Position numbers and translations under genes: made by a program
Shown: positions 25,270 to 34,795 of the stretch, piece by piece
Layout of the letters: every line of letters starts with the position of its first letter
Numbering within the stretch: position 1 is the stretch's first letter
The notes under the pieces: generated by a model
What the model saw: the letters and a program-made list of their open reading frames with translations, nothing else
Told to the model about the DNA's origin: nothing
The model's database searches: none
Assembly: GCF_013215705.1 (NCBI RefSeq)
Contig: NZ_JABSQR010000004.1
Location: 124,001 to 188,000, forward strand
DNA from: Moritella sp.
GTDB taxonomy: Bacteria; Pseudomonadota; Gammaproteobacteria; Enterobacterales; Moritellaceae
Reading direction: 5' to 3'
Length of the DNA stretch: 64,000 nt

Positions 25270-27444
25270 CTACTTTTCGATGGTGATGGCGTAATCGCCA
25301 GCCACCAGCTCTTCAATAAACGTCGATGGTTTGTCTTCATTACACAGTAAATATACTTGCTGACGCGCGCGCGTTAACGCAACATAAAACAGTCGGCGTT
25401 CTTCAGCATCAGGAAAACCTGAGGGTTCAGGTTGTAGTATTAACGCAAATGGATGACGACGTTTATGACAAGGGAAACCATGCTCTCCCGCTTCCATTGC
25501 TAACACGATGACATTATCGGCTTCCTGCCCTTTCGCACTGTGCACCGTCATTGATTTTATATCTAACTGCGGATATTGTGTGGATAATGCCGTCAACGTC
25601 TTGCTATCAGGTAACTGAAAATTAAAACGAGCCAGTAAGAGCACCGATTGTTGTTGGCCTGCGCCTTTATTTACACCTTTATTAGCCGCCGCTAATTGGG
25701 TTAATTTCTTTTCTAGCCATAATGTCGCTGCATCATCTTGCTTGTTGCTACTTTTATGATCGTTACTAAGCTGATAATAACTGACCTGGATACAGGCTTT
25801 CTTGGCTTGGATATGCGTGGTTATCTGTTTATGCATTTGCTCTGGATTCGCCATCACAAACTTACTGGCAACCGCACTGATCTGATCGTTGAAGCGAAAC
25901 GTGGTATCAAGTGGTAGTGTACTGGTGATACCAAAATAATCACTGAAACGCGTTGTCACCGCAATATCACTACCTGCAAATTGATAAATAGCCTGCCAAT
26001 CATCACCAACACAGAATAGCTTACTGTCATCGACCTGGGTTTGTAAGTGTCTAACTAAGGTTGCGCGCGCCTGCGAAATATCCTGAAACTCGTCAACGAG
26101 AATATGTAACCAAGGAGAGCTGAATTGACCATCACACACATAATCACTTGCTTTAGTGATCATGCCATCAAAATCTATCTCATTGTTTTCATCTAAATCA
26201 TGCTGGTAATGTGCAAGCAGAATCGCCACAATCTCATGTGTTAATGCGGCGAAGTCGGTATCAGGTGACGCATTTGATTTTTGCTCAGATGTTACCGTTA
26301 AGGTATTTTTATACTGCATAGTCAATTCTACCAGCTGACTTAACAGTTTTTTATAACCGCCCTTACCTGCTAATAACCGCTTCACCTCGGCGTCATGTTT
26401 ATCATCAGGCAGTTTGCCTAACCAAGCGACATACGCGTAACAATACTCGCTAAACAAGGCATTAAAGTCTTTATCGAGTAACAGTGTGGTGATGATTTGT
26501 TTGAAAAACTGCTGTTTGGCACTGTCACTACTGGCTAATTTACTGACTTGCGGCCTTTCATTATCCACCTGCTTAATAATATCTAACGCTAAGGCATGGA
26601 AGGTTTTCACGGTTATCTTGGCATTGGGTAAGCGCTCGGCAAGTCTTGTCTTCATCTCTTGGGCAGCATCTTTGGCAAACGCTAAAATCAGGATTGAATC
26701 GGCTGTTGCTTGCTGCGACTCTAATAAATAAGCACAGCGCCCAAGCATTACACTCGTTTTCCCACACCCAGCGCCCGCTAACACCAAGTTTGCATCATTA
26801 GCGACAATGCAGGCATCACGTTGTTTCTCTGTCAGTGGGTGGCGTTCAAGGCCATCAAACAAGCTTTTATAACGTTGCTTGTGCTTATTCATCACTGCTT
26901 GGTTATATTTATCTAAATTTTCGACCTGACTTTGTTGCCAAAAACGTAAACGTGCTAAAGGTAATTTAAGTGCTGCAGGGACTTTGTTAATTGTCGGTAA
27001 TATTTCCAACCAATCAGCCCAAGGTGCTAGCTGGGTTTGTAAAAATATCCATTTTGAATAGGGTATATAGCCCCGCTCTATCACCTGTGTAAGCTGCTGA
27101 TATAATTCGAGGATATCTGCTTCTTTCCCCGTTAATGCATAGAAATACAAATCATCAATAAGTCCAGCAACCTCCGTCTTGGCAATACCATTTAACCGCA
27201 CCCGTTGATTTTCCCAAGACACCACTAAGGTATCAAAAAATGATCCTCGGTAATGTTTCAGCCGTGGCTCAAATGTCGCCCAAGTATAGTGATAAATTTG
27301 TTGCTGTTTAGTGGTAAACACAGCACCTTCAGGACGAAACGATAAGGTGCGACAATTGGCCCCTAATAGTTGTGCTAAGGTAGAAAAAGAATAGTCAGGC
27401 AATGCGGATAAACTCAATAAAAAACCGTAGGGAAAACATAGCAC
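25270..27444 (-). CDS. helD: DNA helicase IV-like UvrD/REP helicase
   Basis: The 724 residues start at a GTG preceded by GGGGG; spacing is short and a later TTG is possible. The N-terminal 200 residues resemble the E. coli HelD leader (WENQRVRLNGI). Superfamily 1 motifs follow: Walker A VLAGAGCGKT (221-230), ILAFAKDAAQEM, VDEFQDISQAR, FCVGDDWQAIYQFAGSD, TVHSAKGQEADNVIVL and RRLFYVALTRARQQV. HelD is a 3'-5' DNA helicase implicated in recombination repair. It is convergent with rsmS and stands 40 bp downstream of the O-antigen ligase gene. Confidence 0.85.
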   Translation of the reverse strand: MLCFPYGFLLSLSALPDYSFSTLAQLLGANCRTLSFRPEGAVFTTKQQQIYHYTWATFEPRLKHYRGSFFDTLVVSWENQRVRLNGIAKTEVAGLIDDLYFYALTGKEADILELYQQLTQVIERGYIPYSKWIFLQTQLAPWADWLEILPTINKVPAALKLPLARLRFWQQSQVENLDKYNQAVMNKHKQRYKSLFDGLERHPLTEKQRDACIVANDANLVLAGAGCGKTSVMLGRCAYLLESQQATADSILILAFAKDAAQEMKTRLAERLPNAKITVKTFHALALDIIKQVDNERPQVSKLASSDSAKQQFFKQIITTLLLDKDFNALFSEYCYAYVAWLGKLPDDKHDAEVKRLLAGKGGYKKLLSQLVELTMQYKNTLTVTSEQKSNASPDTDFAALTHEIVAILLAHYQHDLDENNEIDFDGMITKASDYVCDGQFSSPWLHILVDEFQDISQARATLVRHLQTQVDDSKLFCVGDDWQAIYQFAGSDIAVTTRFSDYFGITSTLPLDTTFRFNDQISAVASKFVMANPEQMHKQITTHIQAKKACIQVSYYQLSNDHKSSNKQDDAATLWLEKKLTQLAAANKGVNKGAGQQQSVLLLARFNFQLPDSKTLTALSTQYPQLDIKSMTVHSAKGQEADNVIVLAMEAGEHGFPCHKRRHPFALILQPEPSGFPDAEERRLFYVALTRARQQVYLLCNEDKPSTFIEELVAGDYAITIEK

Positions 27445-27484
27445 AAACCCCCGTATTATTTAACTCATGAGGTTAATTTTATCA

Positions 27485-28876
27485 CTAATTTGCAGTTTCT
27501 TTGACGACTTTAGTTAGATCTTCATCGGCGAGTCTTTCCGACAAGATTTTAGCTAAAGCCACAGTCATCGATAATAAGATATACAGGGGCCAAGTAAAAC
27601 CTTGACTCAAAAATGTCCCCGCCACACAAAATGCTATCAACCCAGCAAAAATACCATCGTTACAAGTCACAATCGAATTACGTTCCTTAATCGGTAACAA
27701 CCGGCACTCAACTTCAGTGCGCCACAACCGTCTAAATAACAGCATAATAAGGGTAATAAGCAGTCCGAATCCGACAAAGCCCGTTTCAGCTAAAACTTGA
27801 AACCAAGTACTATGGGCAGCATGGTTTTTACCATCCCAATACGGACTAAATAAATAATAATTAAGATAGAAATTATTGATGCCTACGCCCGTAAAGGGAT
27901 TCTCTACAGCCATACCCCATGCTGCCATCCACGCATAAATACGGCCCATTGCGGATTCATCAACCCCACTTGACCCACGGTCGGAAACACCCGCCATCAC
28001 GAATAAAATAGGCAGCAATATCACGCCACCAGCCAATACGTATACCTTGTTTTTGATGCGCTTAAACGCAAAATAGCCCGTTACCGCCATGATCCCCATT
28101 AACCCACCGCGACTTTCCGTGGCAATAATGGCCCAAAGTAAAATAACAGACACGACCGCTAATAATACGCGGTGTATTTTACCTATGCTCGGTTGCAGTA
28201 AATTAGATAAGGTAAACGACATGGGGAACATCAGCACGAGCGACAAATCATTCGGATCACCAATTATCGACCCTATATTTCGAGAAATAGTGACCCGCGT
28301 CCCTTCAACAAGCCCAATGCCTTCGAGCTTATTGCTAATTGCTTTTAATCCAATAATTGCGCCAGCGACCACATATAAATAAGTGGCAATACGAAAGTGA
28401 TGGATACTGCGTACCAGCCAACAGATCGCGATCGTCATCACCCATACTTTACTTAACACGCCACTGAAGATGTTAAACGCGGCCTCTTTATTATAAGCAA
28501 ACATCATCCCAAACATCGCCCAGCCTAGAAATAGACAGACCAATGTCAGCTCTATCGACCAGTAAGCTTTGATATTATTGCTTAAGAAAATATGCCAGCC
28601 CAATACAAAAAATGACGTTAACGAAAATGCCAAAGGAATATGTAGCGGGATCAGTATCGGAAAGGCTTCATGAATACGAAAATAGGAAAAAATAATAAAG
28701 GTAATGACAATATAAAATGGGATCCTTAACAACCCAATTAACACCAGCGGCGTGACCACAAACACCACAGGAACTAACCACACTTTGGTCTTATACCATA
28801 ATAGACCAACCACAAGGGTTAGTATCAAACTTAATAGTATTTGTAAACGCGGGGTAAAGTGGCTGAAATCTATCAT
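27485..28876 (-). CDS. O-antigen ligase/polymerase (Wzy_C) family membrane protein
   Basis: The 463-residue protein has about 11-12 spans and a periplasmic loop with the O-antigen ligase pattern: ESRGGLMG near residue 255, then NPFTGVGINNFYLNY and AAHSTWFQVLAETGFVG, including the conserved His. Such proteins join O-antigen to lipid A-core (WaaL), polymerise repeat units (Wzy), or glycosylate pilins. Which one applies cannot be read here. It is followed by helD and faces the phosphoethanolamine transferase gene across a 266-bp gap. Confidence 0.78.
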   Translation of the reverse strand: MIDFSHFTPRLQILLSLILTLVVGLLWYKTKVWLVPVVFVVTPLVLIGLLRIPFYIVITFIIFSYFRIHEAFPILIPLHIPLAFSLTSFFVLGWHIFLSNNIKAYWSIELTLVCLFLGWAMFGMMFAYNKEAAFNIFSGVLSKVWVMTIAICWLVRSIHHFRIATYLYVVAGAIIGLKAISNKLEGIGLVEGTRVTISRNIGSIIGDPNDLSLVLMFPMSFTLSNLLQPSIGKIHRVLLAVVSVILLWAIIATESRGGLMGIMAVTGYFAFKRIKNKVYVLAGGVILLPILFVMAGVSDRGSSGVDESAMGRIYAWMAAWGMAVENPFTGVGINNFYLNYYLFSPYWDGKNHAAHSTWFQVLAETGFVGFGLLITLIMLLFRRLWRTEVECRLLPIKERNSIVTCNDGIFAGLIAFCVAGTFLSQGFTWPLYILLSMTVALAKILSERLADEDLTKVVKETAN

Positions 28877-29142
28877 TAAACATCCCTGCTTATTGATCTA
28901 ATAACCTAAGTAAAGCAGGGATATACAAAAGTGAGGTTAGCACCGCAGAAAAACAATGTTTATTTTGATCAGGTTAGAAGTGACTAGCCAATTTCATGAA
29001 CCCTTACACAGGCTGGGCTAACGTTTTTGGTCACTACTATCGTAACGACAGGATGCAAGTAATAACTTCACATTCAGCACTTCACTTCAACTTTTATCGC
29101 CTAATATTATGTATACTTATCGTTAAATGGGTTATGTAATAA

Positions 29143-30765
29143 ATGTTAAAAAAAGCACCTGTTGATTCACCTAAAAATATAATATATTTAACGATTTATA
29201 TTTCATTAATTTATATATATTATATTTTCATTATTGTAGATTCGAAGTATTTAGGCATCGACTTAAACTATGAAAATGTAAAATACATTATTGGCGTTGC
29301 ACTTAAAGCCAGTATTAGCACTGTTTTCATTTTAATCATATCTTCAATTTTCAAATCAAAATATATAAATTTATTGTTATTTATTATTATTAGTGCCATT
29401 TCATCAATAATTCTATTCGTTAGTATTCAATATGGTCGCTTTGAACTTGGTAGTTATACCAGCATCATGGAAACAAATCCTAAAGAAAGCATCGAAATGT
29501 TTTACACTTTTGATATCCCATTAGTTGTATTCCTACAATTTATTATAACGCCGGTTATTTTATTTAGAATAAACCAATATTCATTCGGTTTAAAAATAAA
29601 TTCAATGCTAATTGCCACTCTAATTTTATTAATTGCGTTATCGTCTTCACAAGCTAAGAACAACTTAATACTCACTGTTTCTGCAACAGGAGAAGTGGTG
29701 CGAACCCCTATGAGTAGAGCCTATTACATATTATTTAATATGCCGTTATTAAAGCCAATTCCCTTAGCACAATCATATTCACAATTGAAAAAAATTGAAA
29801 ATAGCCCAATCACAGTAGAATGGACAAATATCGCAGTTGCAAACTCATCCAACCGCAAAAATTATGTGGTTATTATTGGTGAGTCGGTACAAAAATCATC
29901 TTTATTTTCATACGGATATCATAGAAAAACGACTAAATCTCTAAAAGAAACAAATGGTATGACGCTAATTTCAGATCCTGTTGCGCCGGCTCCCCAAACT
30001 GGTATGGCCTTAAGCAGAGTTTTAGCCATCAATAATAAGCTCAATATTAATAACAACTTAAACATTATCGACTTAGCCAATATTTCTGGTTTCAATACAT
30101 TCTGGTTTTCTAATCAAGGTCAGATTGGGGTATATGATAGCCCCATCACTAATATTGCGAAAAGAACAAATTTAACCATATTTCACAATCAGAATTATCA
30201 ACAAGCAAATTCTGATTTAGTGTTAATCGAGGATTTAGCAACGCATTTAGATGGTAATTCAAATAATATATACTTTCTTCATATGATTGGTTCTCATTTC
30301 GACTTTTGTGAAAGAACAAAAAACGCAATAAAATTAGAAGATGCTTATAGAGCACAATTGAACAATGACCAAAACTGTTATGATGATAGTATCCTAAACA
30401 CGAGCATATTCATCAATAAAGTAGTTTCGCGGCTCAAATCGACGTCTTTAGATTATGAAGTCATCTATTTTTCAGACCACGGGTTAGTGGATATAGAAAG
30501 AAAACCATATAAATCACATGGTGTGGGGAATTTATTTCAGAGAAAAGCACTTGAAGTACCCCTTATATTTATTTCAAGTAGCAAAACCAACAGTGACGTT
30601 CAAAATACCACATATTACATGAGAGATTTCCCACATACTTTCGCAGAATGGTTAGGCGTTACTGCAACACAAATTGATTATACTAAATCTGTTTTCCACC
30701 CAGGCATTAAGCAAGAAAAATATGCAGTGAATGACTCTTCAGAAATAATATACTTTACCAAATAG
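29143..30765 (+). CDS. Phosphoethanolamine transferase (EptA/sulfatase superfamily)
   Basis: Five N-terminal spans (residues ~12-165) are followed by a periplasmic alkaline-phosphatase-fold domain. Metal and nucleophile residues are recognisable: GES with E247, the catalytic T286 in APAPQTGMALSRVL, HMIGSHFDFCER, FSDHG, and a final SHG. It should transfer phosphoethanolamine from phosphatidylethanolamine to lipid A, core sugar or another glycan, reducing surface charge. At 540 residues it is normal for EptA/CptA. It is visibly more AT-rich than its neighbours, with Ile/Asn/Lys-rich coding, which suggests transfer. The acceptor is unknown. Confidence 0.85.
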   Translation: MLKKAPVDSPKNIIYLTIYISLIYIYYIFIIVDSKYLGIDLNYENVKYIIGVALKASISTVFILIISSIFKSKYINLLLFIIISAISSIILFVSIQYGRFELGSYTSIMETNPKESIEMFYTFDIPLVVFLQFIITPVILFRINQYSFGLKINSMLIATLILLIALSSSQAKNNLILTVSATGEVVRTPMSRAYYILFNMPLLKPIPLAQSYSQLKKIENSPITVEWTNIAVANSSNRKNYVVIIGESVQKSSLFSYGYHRKTTKSLKETNGMTLISDPVAPAPQTGMALSRVLAINNKLNINNNLNIIDLANISGFNTFWFSNQGQIGVYDSPITNIAKRTNLTIFHNQNYQQANSDLVLIEDLATHLDGNSNNIYFLHMIGSHFDFCERTKNAIKLEDAYRAQLNNDQNCYDDSILNTSIFINKVVSRLKSTSLDYEVIYFSDHGLVDIERKPYKSHGVGNLFQRKALEVPLIFISSSKTNSDVQNTTYYMRDFPHTFAEWLGVTATQIDYTKSVFHPGIKQEKYAVNDSSEIIYFTK

Positions 30766-30802
30766 CTATATTTAAACATAAACGCTCAGTGAAACGAGGT
30801 CA

Positions 30803-30827
30803 TATACCCAAGCGACTTCAAGATGCA
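30803..30827 (+). repeat. Dispersed repeat copy (TATACCCAAG...ACTTCAAGATGCA)
   Basis: This intergenic sequence, TATACCCAAGCGACTTCAAG and then ATGCA, shares its core with copies near 36111, 42799 and 43500. The group appears to be a short palindromic dispersed repeat like those seen in Vibrio and relatives. Confidence 0.55.
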
Positions 30828-30876
30828 CAATCAGTAAACCAAAAGCTGAGGGTATTCAAGGCATGACGTCGAGGAT

Positions 30877-31971
30877 TTACCGTTTTAATAAACGATGACA
30901 TTTATTATTGACCTTCAACAAAAACACTGAATAAAGCGAAGCGATTGTCATAAACAATAAACACAATATAATGGTTATTAATTCATTGTTTATCCCACGG
31001 GCCATGCTTTCCCAAGGCGTTCTTAAGAAGCCATTAACCAAAAATAACGGCATTGAGATCGAGCCAAAAAACATACATGTTTTGAACACCAAACTGCCCT
31101 CTTCAATGTGTTTCAATATAAAACTAAAAACAAAGAGCAAGATAATACAAAAAAAGAAATGACTAACTAAGAAGGCATATTCATTAAAATTGCCTGCGGC
31201 GAATGCGGCAATTGAAATACCAAACAACCAATTTGGTAAGTTTACCGGCTTATCTTGCGCTAAATAAATCCCTAAACACAATACCGGCATGTGACCAATA
31301 ACGGTAATGAACACACTGACATCACTATATAAATAACCGTTAGTCAGCAACGAAATAGTTATACAGACTAAGCTAATAGCGATTAAAAATACATTTCCAA
31401 ACCGCTTGAACATAGCCAGTATAAATGGAAAGATTAAGTAAAATTGAAAGATAAACGATAGAAACCACCAGGGTCCAACTAACGATAGACCTTGATTAGG
31501 ATAAAAGTTATATAACAGAGATAATTTTAAAATAAGTGGTTTTGAAAGAGGGACAAACCATTCAGCAAACCCCATACCATTATAAACAACATTAAAAGTA
31601 AACATAAAAATAAAGTATGACACGATTGCGAGTAAAAACATCGGATAAATTTTTACAACGCGATCGGTAATAAATTTTATATATAACAGCTTATTTTCAT
31701 TTTTAGCATATTTTTTCATTAAGCCATAAGCACTTAAAAAGATAAATATCTGCACGCCAAAATGGCCGAAATAGCTAAATAGTGCACGAATAATACCAGC
31801 GGGCTCAGTGAATAAAATATCAAATAAATTGAACACTTTTCCCGACGTAAATTCCATTTCATTTTCGCTTGGGGTAGGAAAACGATGCATGAAATTATGA
31901 ATAGCAATCATTAAGATACCCAACCCTTTTAAAATGTTCGAATCTACCTTAGTAATGCCATTCCAAATCAT
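30877..31971 (-). CDS. Acyltransferase 3 family membrane protein
   Basis: The 364 residues form about 10 spans. The N-terminus, ILKGLGILMIAIHNFMHRF, carries the conserved membrane histidine of the acyltransferase 3 (OafA/NodX) family, and FGHFGVQIFIFLSAYGLMKKY follows as the R/Y-rich second motif. These enzymes O-acetylate surface polysaccharides. It converges on the phosphoethanolamine transferase gene and lies upstream of dgkA on the minus strand, in a surface-modification cluster. AT-rich composition resembles its neighbour. Confidence 0.8.
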   Translation of the reverse strand: MIWNGITKVDSNILKGLGILMIAIHNFMHRFPTPSENEMEFTSGKVFNLFDILFTEPAGIIRALFSYFGHFGVQIFIFLSAYGLMKKYAKNENKLLYIKFITDRVVKIYPMFLLAIVSYFIFMFTFNVVYNGMGFAEWFVPLSKPLILKLSLLYNFYPNQGLSLVGPWWFLSFIFQFYLIFPFILAMFKRFGNVFLIAISLVCITISLLTNGYLYSDVSVFITVIGHMPVLCLGIYLAQDKPVNLPNWLFGISIAAFAAGNFNEYAFLVSHFFFCIILLFVFSFILKHIEEGSLVFKTCMFFGSISMPLFLVNGFLRTPWESMARGINNELITIILCLLFMTIASLYSVFLLKVNNKCHRLLKR

Positions 31972-32017
31972 ATGCTGATCCCTTTTGTAACTTTAACGAG
32001 GCGAATTATATTTCTCA

Positions 32018-32410
32018 CTATAAAACCACAATCATAAACCATACAAATATAGCAAGGCAGAGGCTCACAAATACTGCGGCAGACCCTATATCTTTAGCAC
32101 GACCACTTAACTCATGGTATTCACTCCCAATGCGATCAACCGTGCTTTCTACTGCAGAGTTCAATAATTCAACAATCAACACTAATACTAAAGTTCCAAC
32201 CAATAAGATCTTCTCGATATTAGTCACATCTAGCATTAATGCGACAGGCGTCAATATCAGTAATAACAGTAATTCCTGTCTTACCCCAGACTCATATTTA
32301 ATCGCTGCATGTAGCCCTTGCATCGAATAACCAGTCGCTTTAAATATTCGTTTCAAACCGATATAACCTGGTTTTCCGCTTTGCTGATTCAAAGGGCGGG
32401 ATTGCTTCAT
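32018..32410 (-). CDS. dgkA: Diacylglycerol kinase DgkA
   Basis: The ATG at 32408-32410 (MKQSRPLN) with GAGGAT upstream gives 130 residues, the usual size; an open frame to 32527 adds 39 residues without support. The three-span protein carries GLKRIFKATGYSMQGL, the reactive-site E in VELLNSAVESTVDRIG, and the SGRAKDIGSAAVF motif. It phosphorylates diacylglycerol to phosphatidic acid, recycling the lipid left by glucan or phosphoethanolamine transfer. The neighbouring phosphoethanolamine transferase would produce that diacylglycerol, which makes the location sensible. Confidence 0.92.
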   Translation of the reverse strand: MKQSRPLNQQSGKPGYIGLKRIFKATGYSMQGLHAAIKYESGVRQELLLLLILTPVALMLDVTNIEKILLVGTLVLVLIVELLNSAVESTVDRIGSEYHELSGRAKDIGSAAVFVSLCLAIFVWFMIVVL

Positions 32411-32800
32411 GAATATCCTCAATAAAATAAGTTGCATATTAGAGGTCGGATACGAGCGACTATAGAAAATTATCTTTAGCTCGGTGCGCTCTGGTATTGA
32501 TCCATATCGCTTAATCTGATTGATCATTACACTATATTAAAATGATAGAGCATTTCTGTTGTTACAACATATTAAATATTGCCGAGTAACACTTGTTACC
32601 AATAGAAATATCTTTTTGGTATCGATTAAAGGTATATAACAAAAATGACAACGTTCGGGGGGATGTAGTGGTAGATTGAAAGATATACTTGGTGCTGCAG
32701 TCTATTTCCGACTAAAAAAAGCCTGTTCTAGACAGGCTTAGTATCAGATTAATTAGCATCGCCGACATCAAATGCCAGTGCATACGCTAGCCAGCAATGC
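32411..32800. other. Intergenic region between dgkA and the P-like gene
   Basis: Over 390 bp I find only the intrinsic terminator at 32714-32740 and an upstream extension of the dgkA frame that lacks start signals. No RNA gene or operator is apparent. The dgkA promoter presumably lies here. Confidence 0.5.
32714..32740 (-). terminator. Intrinsic terminator of the O/P-like replication genes
   Basis: On the minus strand AAGCCTGTC and ACAGGCTT form a stem around TAGA and run directly into a stretch of seven T. It lies about 60 bp beyond the stop of the P-like gene and would end that transcript before dgkA. Confidence 0.85.
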
Positions 32801-33322
32801 TTATTTACGCTCAATCGCCAGTGGTATTTGGTCTAACACCGTGGTGCCTTTGGTGACGCCATCGGCCAATTTTAAATATTCACGGGTAAAAATAGGGCGG
32901 AATTTATCAGCGTCCATCGCCATATAATTGTTTAATTGGCGATATAGGGTATACACAAAATTATCCCCAGTCGCGGCACGTTCCGCCGGACTCTTACGTT
33001 TAAATTTGAACAAACGCTCATACGCTTTATCGTGATCGGAATGGCCCATTAATACGATAGACTCACGCATAATCATATCCGCGACCACAGGTAAACTAGG
33101 CGGGAAATCATAAGGTAAACCATTGCTGCGACGCAGTGTCGGGATCTGCTCTGCGACCTTGATAACCGCTTCTGGCGCATATTTGGTAAATGTCAGCTTC
33201 CAGATATTAAATTGTGCCGAATCATAATCATAATTAAATGACGGAAAACTACTTGCAAGCATGGTGTACATAGTTGCAATCGCTTCTGTTTGTGGCTGAG
33301 TTAAACTAATTGTTTGTTCCAT
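32801..33322 (-). CDS. Phage lambda P-like putative helicase-loading protein
   Basis: The 173-residue soluble protein has an arrangement like the N-terminal part of phage replication protein P: ASSFPSFNYD, FNIWKLTFTKYAPEAV, AEQIPTLRRSNGLPYDFPPSLPVVADM, comparable to the LFATFP, W..AF and ARR..PFLPS.G.F pattern in lambda P. It lies 34 bp downstream of a gene resembling a replication organiser (O-like), the phage O-P order. It could recruit or load the replicative helicase. Resemblance is by pattern; no ATPase motif is present, so it is not DnaC. It could be a domesticated phage module or part of an element. Confidence 0.5.
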   Translation of the reverse strand: MEQTISLTQPQTEAIATMYTMLASSFPSFNYDYDSAQFNIWKLTFTKYAPEAVIKVAEQIPTLRRSNGLPYDFPPSLPVVADMIMRESIVLMGHSDHDKAYERLFKFKRKSPAERAATGDNFVYTLYRQLNNYMAMDADKFRPIFTREYLKLADGVTKGTTVLDQIPLAIERK

Positions 33323-33356
33323 ACGCCCTACTATTAAAATTTAGTGTTTAAATGCG

Positions 33357-34778
33357 TTAATCATCACCGTCGGTAAAACCCGGATCAATAAAGTGTGCTG
33401 GTAATGTTTTTAATGGCGCTTGTGTTACCGTTCTCTCATTCATCACAGGTCGTAATTGTCCGCCGTTCTGCGCTGTCATGCCTACGGTTAACTTACTGAT
33501 CCCCATATCAGCTAAGGCTTTATTTAAGTTGCTATCTTTACGACTGGCTTTCGACACATTTTGCTTACCATTCAATGCTAATGATATAAGGCTATGCACA
33601 CTGGTATCATCTTTAAATAATAGACCAAAAGCAAAGTTAACCGATTGATAATAGGGGTCAACCTGGGCACCATCAATCGCTAATTTAAGATCAGCTTCGG
33701 CGAATACTTCCAAGCGCAGTAATAACTTATCACGTTGCTCTGCGGTCATGCGTAAATTAATGCCGGCAGCCGTTTGTGTGCGTTCAAGCCAATAATTAAA
33801 AATGCGTAACGCTGGAGAATCAGCTTGGCTGACTTCCATACTATCCGCTAAACTAATCAGGCTCTCAATATTGCCCGAGTTAGTAAAAATATCATTAAAA
33901 TTACGACCCTTATTGACCAAGTCACGACGATGGTCAACCCCATCTACCGCACGCTTGAGCTCTGCAATAGAATGTAACATTAGCAAACTATGCAGTTTCT
34001 CAAAATGCGCTTGTTTTGGTGCAATATATTGCGACATCTGTAAGCGTTTAGAACTAAACCAATAGTCATAAACTTGCTTAATGTCCGCCATCTTTTGTGG
34101 ATCTTGCCTAATTTGATGGTAGTTCGGCATAAAACCACTTTGATTTTGGATATGCCTAACGCCTTGGCGGCTGAGCGTTGGTTGAAAAGGCTGGCGCGCT
34201 TCAGAGACTGGGTTATTCATCGGCTTAATACTTGCTGGCGCATTCACTCGATTAACCGCTGAGACGTCCTTAATATGTTGTAATTCAGTACCATCAAGCT
34301 CATACCAATCAAAGGCAGAGTTACGGCTATTCAGCTGAATACAGAGCACCTTGATATGCTCGATAGTAAAACCTTGACGCATAAATTCATCACAGCGCAC
34401 CCGGAATTTACCATTATTAAAATTCAGGCGTTTCTGGGAATACTCAGCCACCAAGTCAAAGACCTGCTGGAAATATTGCAGGCTTGGATCCACGGCTGAC
34501 ACTGGCGCTGCGGCCTGTTCTTTAAAGTCTTCATACATAATGGCATTATTGATGTACAAGCCTGTATCATCTTGCTGAAGATAGTTTTTATTAATCAGTT
34601 CAGTAATGCTATGCTGCTTATCAGATTGCAGCGAAAAACGCGAAAAATCCGCAATACGATCTTTATTCTTTTTACATAACATCCATACTAATAAGCGAAA
34701 TCCAGCATCAGAAAGTGATGATGATTGCGCGATATGATCGGGCACGATAAAGTATGTGCTCTCCATTTTTCTATTCAT
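33357..34778 (-). CDS. Phage O-like replication organiser with repeated C-terminal domain
   Basis: The 473 residues have an N-terminal winged-helix-like part (10-85: LSDAGFRLLVWMLCKK, SITELINKNYLQQDD) and at least two repeats of one domain. Repeat A (235-312) reads VYDYWF, AELKRAVDGVDHRRDLVNKGRNFNDIFTN, IESLISLA. Repeat B (325-402) reads IFNYWL, LRLEVFAEADLKLAIDGAQVD, FGLLFKDD, VHSLISLA. A weaker third copy may cover 104-175. The repeats resemble the C-terminal domain of phage replisome organisers. Proline/glutamine-rich linkers join them. Neither candidate start (34778 or 34766) has a good ribosome site. Function as an initiator is inferred. Confidence 0.5.
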   Translation of the reverse strand: MNRKMESTYFIVPDHIAQSSSLSDAGFRLLVWMLCKKNKDRIADFSRFSLQSDKQHSITELINKNYLQQDDTGLYINNAIMYEDFKEQAAAPVSAVDPSLQYFQQVFDLVAEYSQKRLNFNNGKFRVRCDEFMRQGFTIEHIKVLCIQLNSRNSAFDWYELDGTELQHIKDVSAVNRVNAPASIKPMNNPVSEARQPFQPTLSRQGVRHIQNQSGFMPNYHQIRQDPQKMADIKQVYDYWFSSKRLQMSQYIAPKQAHFEKLHSLLMLHSIAELKRAVDGVDHRRDLVNKGRNFNDIFTNSGNIESLISLADSMEVSQADSPALRIFNYWLERTQTAAGINLRMTAEQRDKLLLRLEVFAEADLKLAIDGAQVDPYYQSVNFAFGLLFKDDTSVHSLISLALNGKQNVSKASRKDSNLNKALADMGISKLTVGMTAQNGGQLRPVMNERTVTQAPLKTLPAHFIDPGFTDGDD

Positions 34779-34795
34779 AACTGTTTAACACCACA

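Noticed and set aside
32714-32740. Small RNA or attenuator before dgkA
   Set aside because: The stem and T-run are oriented to end the minus-strand O/P-like transcript, which explains them fully.
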